This document shows positions 45,425 to 53,945 of a DNA stretch of 64,000 bases, in pieces. The position numbers were made by a program, and so were the translations under genes. The number at the start of each line of letters is the position of its first letter. Positions within the stretch are counted from its first letter, which is position 1. Source of the stretch: SSC4 sp964443225 (lineage in GTDB: Bacteria > Chloroflexota > Anaerolineae > SSC4 > Amarolineaceae); the NCBI GenBank assembly GCA_964443225.1, contig CAYUCC010000002.1, positions 62,001 through 126,000 of the forward strand. Direction: 5' to 3'. Under the pieces are notes generated by a model. The model saw nothing but the letters and a program-made list of their open reading frames with translations, ran no database searches and was not told the DNA's origin.

Positions 45425-46834
45425 ATGCCGCGTTCTGCCATCTCTATCGCCCTGGCACTTCTGTGCGCAGTGATCGTTGCACTCAATGTCCCCCTTTCGG
45501 CGGCCGCCTCGCCCGTGGCCGCACCCACCCTGCTCCAGACTGACAAGCCCACCGCCGTCGTGCAGGGCAACGTCGTCAACGTACGCACCGGTCCCAGCGT
45601 GGTGTACAGTATCATCGGCCGTGTGCGTAAGGGGCAGAGCCTGCTTATTACGGGCAAAAATGACAACGCCAGCTGGTGGCGTGTCTGCTGTGTCGGTACC
45701 CGTGAAGGCTGGATCAGCGGCACGCTGGTCAAAACCGCAGGGGACATCAGCGGGGTCAGCGTGGTCGCCGCACCACCGCCGCCGACACGTGCCCCACGCG
45801 CCGCTGCACCTTCGGCCCCGGCACCCAACACCCGCGCCGCCGGCTTCTTCGGCTACGGCATCCAGGTCGATCCCAGTGCCGACAAGGGTTTCCTGGTCAA
45901 TGCCATCAAGGGCATGGGATTCAACTGGATGAAGTTCCAGCTGCCGTGGAAGGACCTCGAAGGGCAGCCCGGCCAGGTCGACTGGGGTGGCACCGACAGC
46001 CTGATCGATGCCATGGCTGGTAATGGTGTCAACGTGCTGGCCAGCATCGTCAAAGCACCCAACTGGGCCCGCGCCGGTAATTCTGACCTGAGCGTCGAAG
46101 GACCGCCCGCCGACCCAGGCACCTACGCCAATTTCGTGCGCGGCTTTGCGGCACGTTACTGCGGCCGCGTACAGGCCATCGAGGTGTGGAACGAGCAAAA
46201 CCTGCACTACGAATGGGGCAATGAGCAGATCGACCCGGCACGCTACGTACGTTTACTCGCCGCGGCCTACGGTGCGATCAAGTCAGCCTGTCCGGGCATG
46301 ATCGTGGTCAGCGGCGCGTTGACGCCCACGGGCGCCAAACCACCCCTGGGCATGGACGACATCGAGTACCTGCAGGCGATGTACCGCGCCGGGCTGCGCC
46401 GTTATTCTGACGCCGTCGGCGCCCATCCCAGCGGCTACAACTGCCCGGCCGACGGCGATTGGCGCTCGGTGACCGATGGCAGCGCCGTATTTCGTGGACC
46501 CTACGACAATCGCCACCACTCCTGGTGTTTCCGTGGAACCATGGAGGGCTACCGCAACGTCATGGTAGCCAATGGTGACAGCGGAAAACGCATCTGGCCG
46601 ACCGAGTTTGGTTGGGCTGTGTCAGGCAACCCACACCCCGGCTACGAGTACGCCCTGGACAATACGTCCGCCGAACAGGCCGAGTGGGCCGTACGAGCCT
46701 ACCAGCTGGGGCGCAGCTGGGGCTGGGTAGGGCCGATGTTCCTGTGGAACCTGAACTTCGAGAACGGCGAGCAGAGTGCCTTCAAAGTTTGGGGCACGCC
46801 GACCTACCAGGCGCTCAGCGGGATGGGGAAGTGA
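45425..46834 (+). CDS. Exported SH3b glycosidase, GH39/PslG-like
   Basis: 469 residues from the ATG at 45425, with AGGAGG 6 bases upstream. A signal peptide is followed by an SH3b domain (VVNVRTGPSVVYSIIGRVRK), a Pro/Ala linker, and a TIM barrel with E257 in WNEQN and E394 in WPTEFGW. The barrel matches that of the previous gene over nearly its whole length (for example SHPSGYNCPANGDW against AHPSGYNCPADGDW), so the genes are recent duplicates with different N-terminal modules. It probably acts on wall or exopolysaccharide. The SH3b part likely binds the envelope. Confidence 0.9.
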   Translation: MPRSAISIALALLCAVIVALNVPLSAAASPVAAPTLLQTDKPTAVVQGNVVNVRTGPSVVYSIIGRVRKGQSLLITGKNDNASWWRVCCVGTREGWISGTLVKTAGDISGVSVVAAPPPPTRAPRAAAPSAPAPNTRAAGFFGYGIQVDPSADKGFLVNAIKGMGFNWMKFQLPWKDLEGQPGQVDWGGTDSLIDAMAGNGVNVLASIVKAPNWARAGNSDLSVEGPPADPGTYANFVRGFAARYCGRVQAIEVWNEQNLHYEWGNEQIDPARYVRLLAAAYGAIKSACPGMIVVSGALTPTGAKPPLGMDDIEYLQAMYRAGLRRYSDAVGAHPSGYNCPADGDWRSVTDGSAVFRGPYDNRHHSWCFRGTMEGYRNVMVANGDSGKRIWPTEFGWAVSGNPHPGYEYALDNTSAEQAEWAVRAYQLGRSWGWVGPMFLWNLNFENGEQSAFKVWGTPTYQALSGMGK

Positions 46835-46873
46835 TTGGATTTTGGATTTTGGATGTTGGAGATAGAAGTTGGA
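46835..46873. repeat. TTTTGGAT-word repeat
   Basis: Starts directly after the stop of the SH3b glycosidase and runs to the ribosome binding region of the next gene. Same word as at 38557, 49251 and 60981. Confidence 0.7.
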
Positions 46874-46886
46874 TGAAGGGTACGTT

Positions 46887-48254
46887 GTGTTGAGACGATA
46901 TTACTTACTGGTGGTGATGCTGCTGGTGGCGCTGGTGCTTACGGCGTGTGGCCAGGCGGCACCGGAAGTCACCCCCACACCGACTAAGACACCCACGGCG
47001 GTTGCCGCCGAAGCTTCGGCGACCCCGGCGGCCACGGAACCGGCGGATGTGACTGCCACGCCGCTGCCGCCGGCGAACGAACCGACGTCGACGAGTGCAC
47101 CGGACGCGAATACGCCCGCACCGGTCACGGCAACCGCGGTGCCGGCCACACCCCAGGCCTTCGACCGCGGCTTCAAATCGCCCGATTTTGGCGTCCAGGC
47201 TTTTCCCTGGTGGCGTGCTGAAATTGCCGATCGTGATTTTGGGCTGATCGAAGACGCTGGTTTTTCCTGGGTCAAGGTCAACTTCCCCTGGCGCGAGATC
47301 GAGGGCGCGGGCAAAGGCCAGTTCGACTGGACGGTGACCGACCGCATCGTCGACCAGGCCCTGGCACACAACCTGAAGCTGCTGGTGCGCGTCGACAGCC
47401 AGCCCAAGTGGGCGGGTGGCGGTTTCCCGTGCAATGGGCCGCCGGACAACTACAACGACTTCAAAGACTTTTTGACCGCCGTGGCCAGCCGTTACACGTG
47501 GAAGGTCCAGGCCTACCAGATCTGGAACGAGCCCAACCTGAACCGGCCCGACGGCGGCGGTGAATGGGGCTGCCAGCCGCCCAATGCCGCCGAGTATGCA
47601 CGCCTCCTGCAGGCGGCCTACGCTGGCGTCAAGGCCGGTGCCCCCCAGGCGACGGTCATCTCCGCCGGGCTGACGCCCACCGGAAGCGGATTGCCCGTGG
47701 CCATCCCCGACGACCAGTTCCTGGAGCAGCTTTACCAGGCGATGGGCGGCAGCAGCGATGGTTACTTCGACGTCCTCGGTGTGCACGCCGCCGGCTTCGC
47801 CGCCGCACCCAGCGTCAGCCCCGATGAAGCCGCCGCCGACAAGGCACGCTACGGCGGGGAGCGCTTCTTCACCTTCCGGCGCGTCGAAGACCTGCGCAAG
47901 ATCATGGAGAAGTACGGCGACGCTGATAAGAAGGTGGCCGTGCTCGAGTTTGGCTGGACCACGGATGCGCGGCCGGACTCACCCTACCACTGGCACGCCG
48001 TCAGCGAAGAAACCCAGGGCCAGTACCTGGTCGATGCGTTCGAGTGGGCCAAGGACAACTGGCAGCCCTGGATCGGCCTGATGACCGTCGTCTACATGCC
48101 GGACGTCGACTGGACCGAGGCCCAGGAGCAGTACTGGTGGTCGATCATGAAGCCGAGCAACATCGACGAACTCCACCTGCGTCCCGCCTACGTCATGCTG
48201 CGCCAGTACATCCGTGAGCAGCGCGGCCTGCCGCCTAACTGGCCACCGCAGTAG
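46887..48254 (+). CDS. Lipoprotein glycosidase, GH39/PslG-like
   Basis: 455 residues from a GTG at 46887 (GAAGGG upstream; a TTG at 46869 or 46890 is possible). A signal peptide ends in the lipobox LTAC, so it is anchored by lipid. A Thr/Ala-rich linker follows, then a TIM barrel with acid E215 in WNEPNL and nucleophile E354 in VLEFGW. It is a more distant relative of the two genes upstream and lacks the SH3b and GH18-like parts. The three form a cluster of surface glycosidases with different anchors: membrane span, SH3b and lipid. Confidence 0.88.
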   Translation: MLRRYYLLVVMLLVALVLTACGQAAPEVTPTPTKTPTAVAAEASATPAATEPADVTATPLPPANEPTSTSAPDANTPAPVTATAVPATPQAFDRGFKSPDFGVQAFPWWRAEIADRDFGLIEDAGFSWVKVNFPWREIEGAGKGQFDWTVTDRIVDQALAHNLKLLVRVDSQPKWAGGGFPCNGPPDNYNDFKDFLTAVASRYTWKVQAYQIWNEPNLNRPDGGGEWGCQPPNAAEYARLLQAAYAGVKAGAPQATVISAGLTPTGSGLPVAIPDDQFLEQLYQAMGGSSDGYFDVLGVHAAGFAAAPSVSPDEAAADKARYGGERFFTFRRVEDLRKIMEKYGDADKKVAVLEFGWTTDARPDSPYHWHAVSEETQGQYLVDAFEWAKDNWQPWIGLMTVVYMPDVDWTEAQEQYWWSIMKPSNIDELHLRPAYVMLRQYIREQRGLPPNWPPQ

Positions 48255-48276
48255 TTTTTTACCGCAGAGAACACAC

Positions 48277-48313
48277 AGGGCACACAGAGATTGTAAGGAT
48301 TTCTGTGTGCCCT
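48277..48313. terminator. Bidirectional hairpin between convergent genes
   Basis: AGGGCACACAGA (48277-48288) pairs perfectly with TCTGTGTGCCCT (48302-48313). It lies between the glycosidase stop and the esterase stop, touching the latter. A T-run precedes it on the plus strand, so termination on the minus strand would see an A-run turned to U. Confidence 0.65.
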
Positions 48314-49145
48314 ACGGCCTCAGCAAAAACGCCAACGGGATATCGACGCGTGCCCGCCAGGCTGGCTCGTTGTGTTCGGCGCCCTCGAACTTCATGGTAA
48401 GCCAGTCGGAGCCGGGTTGGTAACCGGCCGCCAGCAGGTGGGCATCCATGCGTCGCTGGAATGGCTCGTACCCGGCATCCAGCGTGGCCGTGCCGAAGTC
48501 GAAGTACAGGCGGTGGTTGCCCGGCGGTGGCAGTGCTGCGCCAAACCAATCCACCATGACATCATTACCGATCGGCCAGTGCGTCGAGAGACAGCCGGCG
48601 CCGCCAAACAGGTCGGGATATTCGACCAGGGCATACAGCGAAATCAACCCGCCCATACTCGAACCCATGACGAACGTGTGTGGTTGGTCGGGCAACGTCC
48701 AGTAGGTGGCGTCGATGAACGGTTTGAGCTCCTGCGTGAGGAAGCACAGATAGTCATCTGCCACGGGATCCCCACCCGACTCTGCCACGAAAGCCGAACG
48801 CACCGCGGCGGCCTCAGGCATGCGCAGCGGCTTTTCGGGCATATAGTCCCGCCGCCGGTCGGGGCTGTTCCAGATGCCAACGATGATGGCACCGGGCAAA
48901 CCGGCGTCCCGCATCAGCCGCACCATCGCCTCATCGACTCCCCAATCGATACCGTACGCCGCCCATGCCGGCTCGAACAGATTCTGCCCATCGTGCATGT
49001 AAATCACGGCGTAACGCCGGTCCGGCGCCTCACCATACCCCGGCGGACACCACACATCGACATGCCGTGCCGCCACATACCGCGACCCAAACGCCGCATG
49101 CCGCGCCACCGATCCGCTCCCATCCGCAAGCTCGATCTTGTTCAT
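48312..49145 (-). CDS. Alpha/beta-hydrolase of the esterase D/Fes-like family
   Basis: 277 residues from the ATG at 49145, GAGG 7 bases upstream. YAVIYMHDGQNLF gives the opening strand, GSSMGG the nucleophile elbow with S163, and EGAEHNEPAW the catalytic His region. The family includes enterochelin esterases and carbohydrate esterases. No signal peptide. It converges on the glycosidase cluster, so deacetylation of sugars is possible but not shown. Confidence 0.88.
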   Translation of the reverse strand: MNKIELADGSGSVARHAAFGSRYVAARHVDVWCPPGYGEAPDRRYAVIYMHDGQNLFEPAWAAYGIDWGVDEAMVRLMRDAGLPGAIIVGIWNSPDRRRDYMPEKPLRMPEAAAVRSAFVAESGGDPVADDYLCFLTQELKPFIDATYWTLPDQPHTFVMGSSMGGLISLYALVEYPDLFGGAGCLSTHWPIGNDVMVDWFGAALPPPGNHRLYFDFGTATLDAGYEPFQRRMDAHLLAAGYQPGSDWLTMKFEGAEHNEPAWRARVDIPLAFLLRP

Positions 49146-49250
49146 GCCTGTACCTCGCATCAATGTGTCGGTTGGAGAGGCTCACGAAACGCCGCGAAGA
49201 TCGCATAAGTATTATACTTCCGGCTCGAACTACCACCCAAAACCCGGTCA

Positions 49251-49299
49251 ATTTTGGATTTTGGATATCAATCCAAAATCCAAAATCCAAAATCCAAAA
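49251..49299. repeat. TTTTGGAT-word repeat forming an inverted pair
   Basis: Two opposite runs of the word, ATTTTGGATTTTGGAT and ATCCAAAATCCAAAATCC, meet at 49266-49271 and could form a hairpin. The array ends exactly where the T-box gene's -35 box begins. Same word as at 38557, 46835 and 60981. Confidence 0.75.
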
Positions 49300-49328
49300 T
49301 TGACACCCCCTTCTCCCTATGGTATCCT
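49300..49328 (+). promoter_or_regulatory. Promoter of the T-box/aspS transcript
   Basis: TTGACA (49300-49305) and TATCCT (49323-49328) are 17 bases apart. The predicted start near 49335 sits just before the first conserved T-box sequence. Confidence 0.7.
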
Positions 49329-49334
49329 CCCTCC

Positions 49335-49616
49335 CCACAACCGCACACCGATCGCGATGACGGAGAGAGTACGCAGGAAGCTGCAGCCCAGAGAGTGACC
49401 ACCCGCTGCGACGGTCGCCTGCCAGGCCTGCCGAAAGACCCTCCCGAGCTGCGGAACCCAACGCAGGTCCTTGACCTGCCAGTAGGCCCCGCCGGCAGCG
49501 CCCGTTACGCGCCGAAGGTCACAGCAGACCAACAAGGTTTTCGCCGTGAGGTGAAAACGAACCAAGGTGGCACCACGAGCCGCGCCTCTCGTCCTTGGAG
49601 ACGAGGGCGTTTTTTA
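49335..49616 (+). promoter_or_regulatory. T-box riboswitch (leader of aspS), probably sensing tRNA-Asn
   Basis: The leader opens with GATGACGGAGAGAGTA (49356-), then CCAGAGAGTGA and GAGCTGCGGAACCCAACG, the order seen in stem I of T-boxes. The T-box sequence AAGGTGGCACCACG (49564-49577) follows, and it precedes a terminator at 49583-49615: CGCCTCTCGTC pairs with GACGAGGGCG around CTTGGA, ending in six T. Uncharged tRNA would pair and stop termination. Two overlapping candidate specifiers, both AAC (Asn), lie at 49455-49457 and 49460-49462. The element is clear; the exact specifier is my reading by eye. Confidence 0.88.
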
Positions 49617-49688
49617 TTGGCGGCTGGCTGGACCCTGTTACGTCCGCCGCCCACAACGGGTCCTGCGGACCGTATTCAGGGAGGCATC

Positions 49689-51116
49689 ATGCCACACATC
49701 GACACCTTGAGCACGCCGCACCCGCCGGCAGATTTGCCAGCGGGTGCTGTTTCCCAGCCGGCGAACGATCCAGCGCCGGCCCGCGTGCGCACGATCGACG
49801 CGCCAGCCTGCGTCGGGCAGCGGATCAAACTTCATGGCTGGGTGCACCGCCTGCGCCAGATCGGCGCACTCAACTTTCTTGTTCTGCGCGATGGTTATGG
49901 CCTGTTCCAGGCGGTTGTGGCCAGCGAAGCACTGCAGCCGCTGGCCGGTTACGTCGAAGGCAGCGTCGTGGAACTGGTGGGCACCGCCGTGGCCGAGCCC
50001 CAGGCACCGGGCGGGGTCGAGCTGCACGACGTCACGCTGACGGTTCTCAGCGGCGTGACAGAACAGCCGCCCTTCGAGATCAACAAAAAACAAGTCAAGG
50101 CCGGCCTGGCCACCTTTCTCGACCACGCCGTCGTGGGTCTGCGGCACCCCGACAAGCAGGCGCTCTTCCGCCTCAGCGCCGCCGTGATGGCGGGCTTTCG
50201 CGCCACGCTGACAGCGCAGGGCTTCACCGAGATGCAAACACCCAAGCTGGTCGCCTCGGCCACCGAAAGCGGCGCCAACGTCTTCAAGGTCGACTATTTC
50301 GGCCGACCCGCCTACCTCGCGCAGAGCCCGCAGTTTTACAAGCAGACGATGGTCGGCATCTTCGAGCGTGTCTTCGAGGTGGGGCCGGTCTTTCGCGCCG
50401 AACCGCACGATACGACGCGCCACATCAACGAGTACGTCAGCCTGGACGTGGAATTTGGGTTTATCCACGACCACTTCGATGTGATGGCAATGTTGGGCAC
50501 GGTGCTGCGTGGCATCCTGGCGCAGCTCGAAACGACCTGCGCGACACAGTTGGTGCAGCTCAAGGTGCGGTGGCCGGCCTTTGCCGCAGCAGCGGACACG
50601 TCCATCGACCGGGGCGGTTGGGTGGCCGGTATTCCCTGGGTCTATTTCCCCGCCGCCCAGGAGCTGATCTACCGCGCTACCGGCGAAGACTGCCGCGGTG
50701 AACCCGACCTGGCGCCGGGGCACGAGCGCTGGCTGGGCCAGTGGGCCTTGAAGCAGTTTGGCAGCGACTTCCTGTTCGTCACCGGCTATCCGATGGGGAA
50801 GCGCCCCTTCTACACCCATCCCAATCCAGCCGACCCGGCCTACTCCAACAGCTTCGACCTGCTGTTTCGCGGCACCGAGCTGGTGACCGGGGGTCAGCGG
50901 CTGCACCGCTACGATGATTACCTGGCCGCGCTCGCCGCGCAGGGTGTCACTGACCTGGAACCGTTCCAGGCTTATCTCGAAGTTTTCAAGTACGGTATGC
51001 CGCCGCACGGTGGGTTTGCGATTGGGTTGGAGCGGTTCTTGATGCAGCTGTTGGAGTTGGACAACATTCGGTTGGTAACCCTGTTCCCGCGCGATCTCAC
51101 CCGCCTGGCACCGTGA
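49689..51116 (+). CDS. aspS: Archaeal-type aspartyl-tRNA synthetase, likely non-discriminating
   Basis: 475 residues from the ATG at 49689 (GGGAGG upstream). An OB-fold anticodon domain (about 30-130, HGWVHRLRQIGALNFLVLRD) precedes a class II core with LVASATESGANVFKVDYF, AQSPQFYKQTMVGIFERVFE, RAEPHDTTRHINEY and GLERFLMQLLELDNIR. This is the archaeal/eukaryal type, not the longer bacterial AspRS with a GAD insert. Such enzymes can form Asp-tRNA(Asn) for amidation. Control by an Asn T-box supports that role. A normal bacterial AspRS may be elsewhere. Confidence 0.92.
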   Translation: MPHIDTLSTPHPPADLPAGAVSQPANDPAPARVRTIDAPACVGQRIKLHGWVHRLRQIGALNFLVLRDGYGLFQAVVASEALQPLAGYVEGSVVELVGTAVAEPQAPGGVELHDVTLTVLSGVTEQPPFEINKKQVKAGLATFLDHAVVGLRHPDKQALFRLSAAVMAGFRATLTAQGFTEMQTPKLVASATESGANVFKVDYFGRPAYLAQSPQFYKQTMVGIFERVFEVGPVFRAEPHDTTRHINEYVSLDVEFGFIHDHFDVMAMLGTVLRGILAQLETTCATQLVQLKVRWPAFAAAADTSIDRGGWVAGIPWVYFPAAQELIYRATGEDCRGEPDLAPGHERWLGQWALKQFGSDFLFVTGYPMGKRPFYTHPNPADPAYSNSFDLLFRGTELVTGGQRLHRYDDYLAALAAQGVTDLEPFQAYLEVFKYGMPPHGGFAIGLERFLMQLLELDNIRLVTLFPRDLTRLAP

Positions 51117-51179
51117 GGGTGGGTGCTTTTCGCGCGGTCACCAGCAGTGAGGCAGGGTGCCGTGTCCCAGATGAGCGAT

Positions 51180-51210
51180 GCCCCGCCACTGGTTCCAGTG
51201 GCGGGGCTTT
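51180..51210 (+). terminator. Intrinsic terminator of aspS
   Basis: GCCCCGCCACTG (51180-51191) pairs perfectly with CAGTGGCGGGGC (51196-51207), followed by TTT. It lies about 65 bases after the aspS stop, before the convergent hypothetical gene. Confidence 0.8.
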
Positions 51211-51246
51211 GTGTCGGAGAACGAGCGGCCGCTGCGCCGGCCGATC

Positions 51247-52350
51247 CTACTTGATGACCGGCGGCTCGTGATCGTCATCCCGTGGCCGGCAGCCGTCGAT
51301 GGCGGGATGAATCACCCAGCGGTTTTCGGGCTGGCGCTGCTCGTCCCAGGTCTTCTGCTGCGGCGGCGTCATACCGGTCGGCGCCCCGCCCGGACCATCC
51401 CGGTCGGGTGGTGGTACTTCTGACGTCAGCGTACACCAGCGTTTGACTACGGATTCGGGATCGGGTGGATAATCGGCTTTGGTACCGGCTTTGCGGATCG
51501 TCTTCAGTGGGTGGAGTTCATTCCAGCCGGAATGGCCGCCATCCCACGTCCAACGACCGGTGACGACGACCAGGTCGCCGAGCTCCAGCTTGCCCGCTTC
51601 GGGATCGACGCGCGCGTCACTCGCGTTGCCATCATCGGCCGCAAACCAGGCGACGACCAGCGCGGCGGCGATGATCGGTGCCAGCAAGACCTTGGCAATG
51701 GCGCAGATAACCCAGCCGATGATGGGGATTTTGCAGAATTTGCTGCCCAGGCCGAGGCTCTGGATGTCCTGCAGCGTCTTCAGGAGGTCGTGGATGCGTG
51801 ATCCCTCGGCTTCGACGTGGAAAACGGGAACACGAATGTTTTCTTTCAGCGGGATCATGGTATTGAAGCCACCGATGGCATAGGCATCCACGATGTCCAC
51901 GTCCACGAAGTACGGGTCGTAGTGTTTGCTGCCGGAAGGTGTGCGTGGCTCTGGCATGTCGGCCTGTTCGCTGATGAGCTGACCCTGGATCTCGGTCTTG
52001 GCCTCCTGCCAGCTTTTGTCCCCGTCCTTGCCCACGAAGTCGCCGAGTGACGAGGGATACAGCATCAGGTTGATGGAAAAATCGTTATCGACGCTGTCGG
52101 GGAACGGTTTGTCCTCGACCGTCTCGAAGCCAACGATACGCCCGACGGCGCAGCGATCACCGCCCAGGCACACCAGCTTCTTGTTGAGCATGTAATCGAG
52201 CGCTTCCTCCAGTATAGAAAGACCCGCATACACTGCCACCGCCGGGTTGCTCAGGAGGATGCCCAACCCGGCCAATACCGCTTCCAGGGTGAAGTCCGGG
52301 TTTTCGTAATCGTGGGGATCCACGCACTGCGTATACGATTTGAAAGCCAT
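51247..52350 (-). CDS. Hypothetical protein with a hydrophobic segment
   Basis: 367 residues. The first part has two hydrophobic helices (about 25-50). The middle is soluble, with several Asp-rich strands. A membrane-like hairpin follows near 215-245 (IPIIGWVICAIAKVLLAPII). The end is Pro/Asp-rich with a few Cys. No known domain. Its ATG overlaps the stop of the next upstream gene (TGATG), so the two are made together. Function unknown. Confidence 0.65.
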   Translation of the reverse strand: MAFKSYTQCVDPHDYENPDFTLEAVLAGLGILLSNPAVAVYAGLSILEEALDYMLNKKLVCLGGDRCAVGRIVGFETVEDKPFPDSVDNDFSINLMLYPSSLGDFVGKDGDKSWQEAKTEIQGQLISEQADMPEPRTPSGSKHYDPYFVDVDIVDAYAIGGFNTMIPLKENIRVPVFHVEAEGSRIHDLLKTLQDIQSLGLGSKFCKIPIIGWVICAIAKVLLAPIIAAALVVAWFAADDGNASDARVDPEAGKLELGDLVVVTGRWTWDGGHSGWNELHPLKTIRKAGTKADYPPDPESVVKRWCTLTSEVPPPDRDGPGGAPTGMTPPQQKTWDEQRQPENRWVIHPAIDGCRPRDDDHEPPVIK

Positions 52351-53429
52351 CAGTTCCCCCTTCTGCCTTTGGTGCGGGCGGCAGTCCCTTCAGCATACAG
52401 TGTGACACCGCCAAGCAGCACCGCGCCGTCCATCGCGTTGACGTTGAATCCCATGCGGCCTTCGAACCCGTTTGGCGCCAGGGCCATGACGGTGACTTCC
52501 TGCACCTGACCCGATTTCAGGGTGAACTCAGCCGGTTCCAGGTTAAGCTGCCAACCGGGTGGCAAAGAACTGCCACCCTCCGAATGACGGGCAACCGCCT
52601 CACGCATCCGGCGCTCGCGTTCTTCGGCGGTCATGTCGGCCGAGTCCGCCGGCTCTTCACGGCAGGGGCGCGTGCCCGGCAGTGCATAGCCGTCGGCCTG
52701 CAGGCGCACGGTGCGCGGCTGGCGACCACCGTTGCGCACGGGGAAGCGGAAGGTTGCGCGGGGCGAATTCAGCGGTTTGACGTCGACGTTGGTCTGGCCC
52801 AGGTTGTTCAGCGGGTTGGCGTCATCGAACCACACCAGCTCGACCTGCACGCAGTAATGGCCAGGTGCCGGTGGCGTGGTCCAGGTTTGCCGCGCAAACG
52901 CCGGGCACAGCGCAGACCCTTTGACGCCGAGATCGATCGAGGTGGTGCCGATGGGATGGTTTTCCATGCCCACGCCAAAACTCATGTAGGAGAAGCGCAC
53001 GGGCATGCCAACAACGGGCGAGAGCGCCGAGCCATTCCATACCCTGGCCACGATCTCATACTCGGTGGCAGGTTGGAGGGTGTGCGGATCGACCACAACC
53101 CCACCCTTTTCGACGTGGATGTCGGGGTTGTCCCAGGTGACTGGAAGTCCCAGGCTCATCAGGTAGTACTGATCGTAGATCAGTGGATCGGGACGCCGGT
53201 AAATCGTGGAAGGTACGGGTTGGCAGTCGGCCCGTGATTTTGGCCGCTTGGGGCGTGCCTCCGGTGTGGGACGGCACTGGCCGCGCAGATACGCGCGGAT
53301 CGTCAGGATGCCCAGGACCAGGGTCAGGATCCAGGAGCCGATGCGCACGATTTGCTTGAAGGACACGTTACACGAGGTTTTGGCAGGTTGATCGGCGGGT
53401 GTTTTGCACTTGCTGCACAATGGTGACAC
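52350..53429 (-). CDS. Membrane-anchored hypothetical protein with N-terminal Cys motif
   Basis: 359 residues from a GTG at 53429, with GGGAGG 8 bases upstream. The N-terminus has CSKCK and a further Cys before one span (about 30-50, IGSWILTLVLGILTIRAYL). The outer part is beta-rich, like Ig/CARDB domains (PATEYEIVARVWNGSALSPV, GHYCVQVELVWFDDANPLNN), which often bind surface partners. It is coupled to the gene at 51247. Together they may form a surface complex. Confidence 0.68.
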   Translation of the reverse strand: MSPLCSKCKTPADQPAKTSCNVSFKQIVRIGSWILTLVLGILTIRAYLRGQCRPTPEARPKRPKSRADCQPVPSTIYRRPDPLIYDQYYLMSLGLPVTWDNPDIHVEKGGVVVDPHTLQPATEYEIVARVWNGSALSPVVGMPVRFSYMSFGVGMENHPIGTTSIDLGVKGSALCPAFARQTWTTPPAPGHYCVQVELVWFDDANPLNNLGQTNVDVKPLNSPRATFRFPVRNGGRQPRTVRLQADGYALPGTRPCREEPADSADMTAEERERRMREAVARHSEGGSSLPPGWQLNLEPAEFTLKSGQVQEVTVMALAPNGFEGRMGFNVNAMDGAVLLGGVTLYAEGTAARTKGRRGN

Positions 53430-53543
53430 GAGATTCACCTCCCTGGCTGTCTGCGGCGCACACCGCGGTGCCCATTGCACCGCCGTACCTGGCCGTGTCC
53501 GACAGCCTCACTGCGCTGATTATACACCTGCGCGCCGAGGAGG

Positions 53544-53945
53544 TCAACGCTTGGTTTTCACCGCCTTCGGCCGTACCAGTTGCACGAAGACATATCCATA
53601 ACCGACTGCCAGCAGCAGTTCGGGGATCACAAACGCCCAGCCCCACGCGTTGAGCAGTCCGGAGGCGAGGCCACCAAAGCTCACGATGGCGGTGGCTGTC
53701 ACGACCAGCAGATTGCCCAGGCTGAGGGCGCGCATCGTGGCCGGCTCCTGGGCATGGCGTGCCATGCCCAGCATGACCCCGGCACCCAACACCGCGGCGC
53801 CAAAATAGCGCGTTTGCAGCACGGCGGTGTCACTTACCTGCAAACCCAGCGTCTGCAAATACGCCGCAGGCATCAGCAGCGTGACCACGCCATACATGAA
53901 ACCAAAGATCGCCGTAGTTGACAAGAGCACTGTGAGCAGTCGCAT
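53544..53945 (-). CDS. Small four-span membrane protein
   Basis: 133 residues from the ATG at 53945, the second of two adjacent ATGs after GGAGGA. About four membrane spans and no charged catalytic residues. The start region (ribosome binding site, start codons and first few codons) is copied several times in the 139-bp tandem repeat upstream, which is unusual. Function unknown. Confidence 0.75.
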   Translation of the reverse strand: MRLLTVLLSTTAIFGFMYGVVTLLMPAAYLQTLGLQVSDTAVLQTRYFGAAVLGAGVMLGMARHAQEPATMRALSLGNLLVVTATAIVSFGGLASGLLNAWGWAFVIPELLLAVGYGYVFVQLVRPKAVKTKR

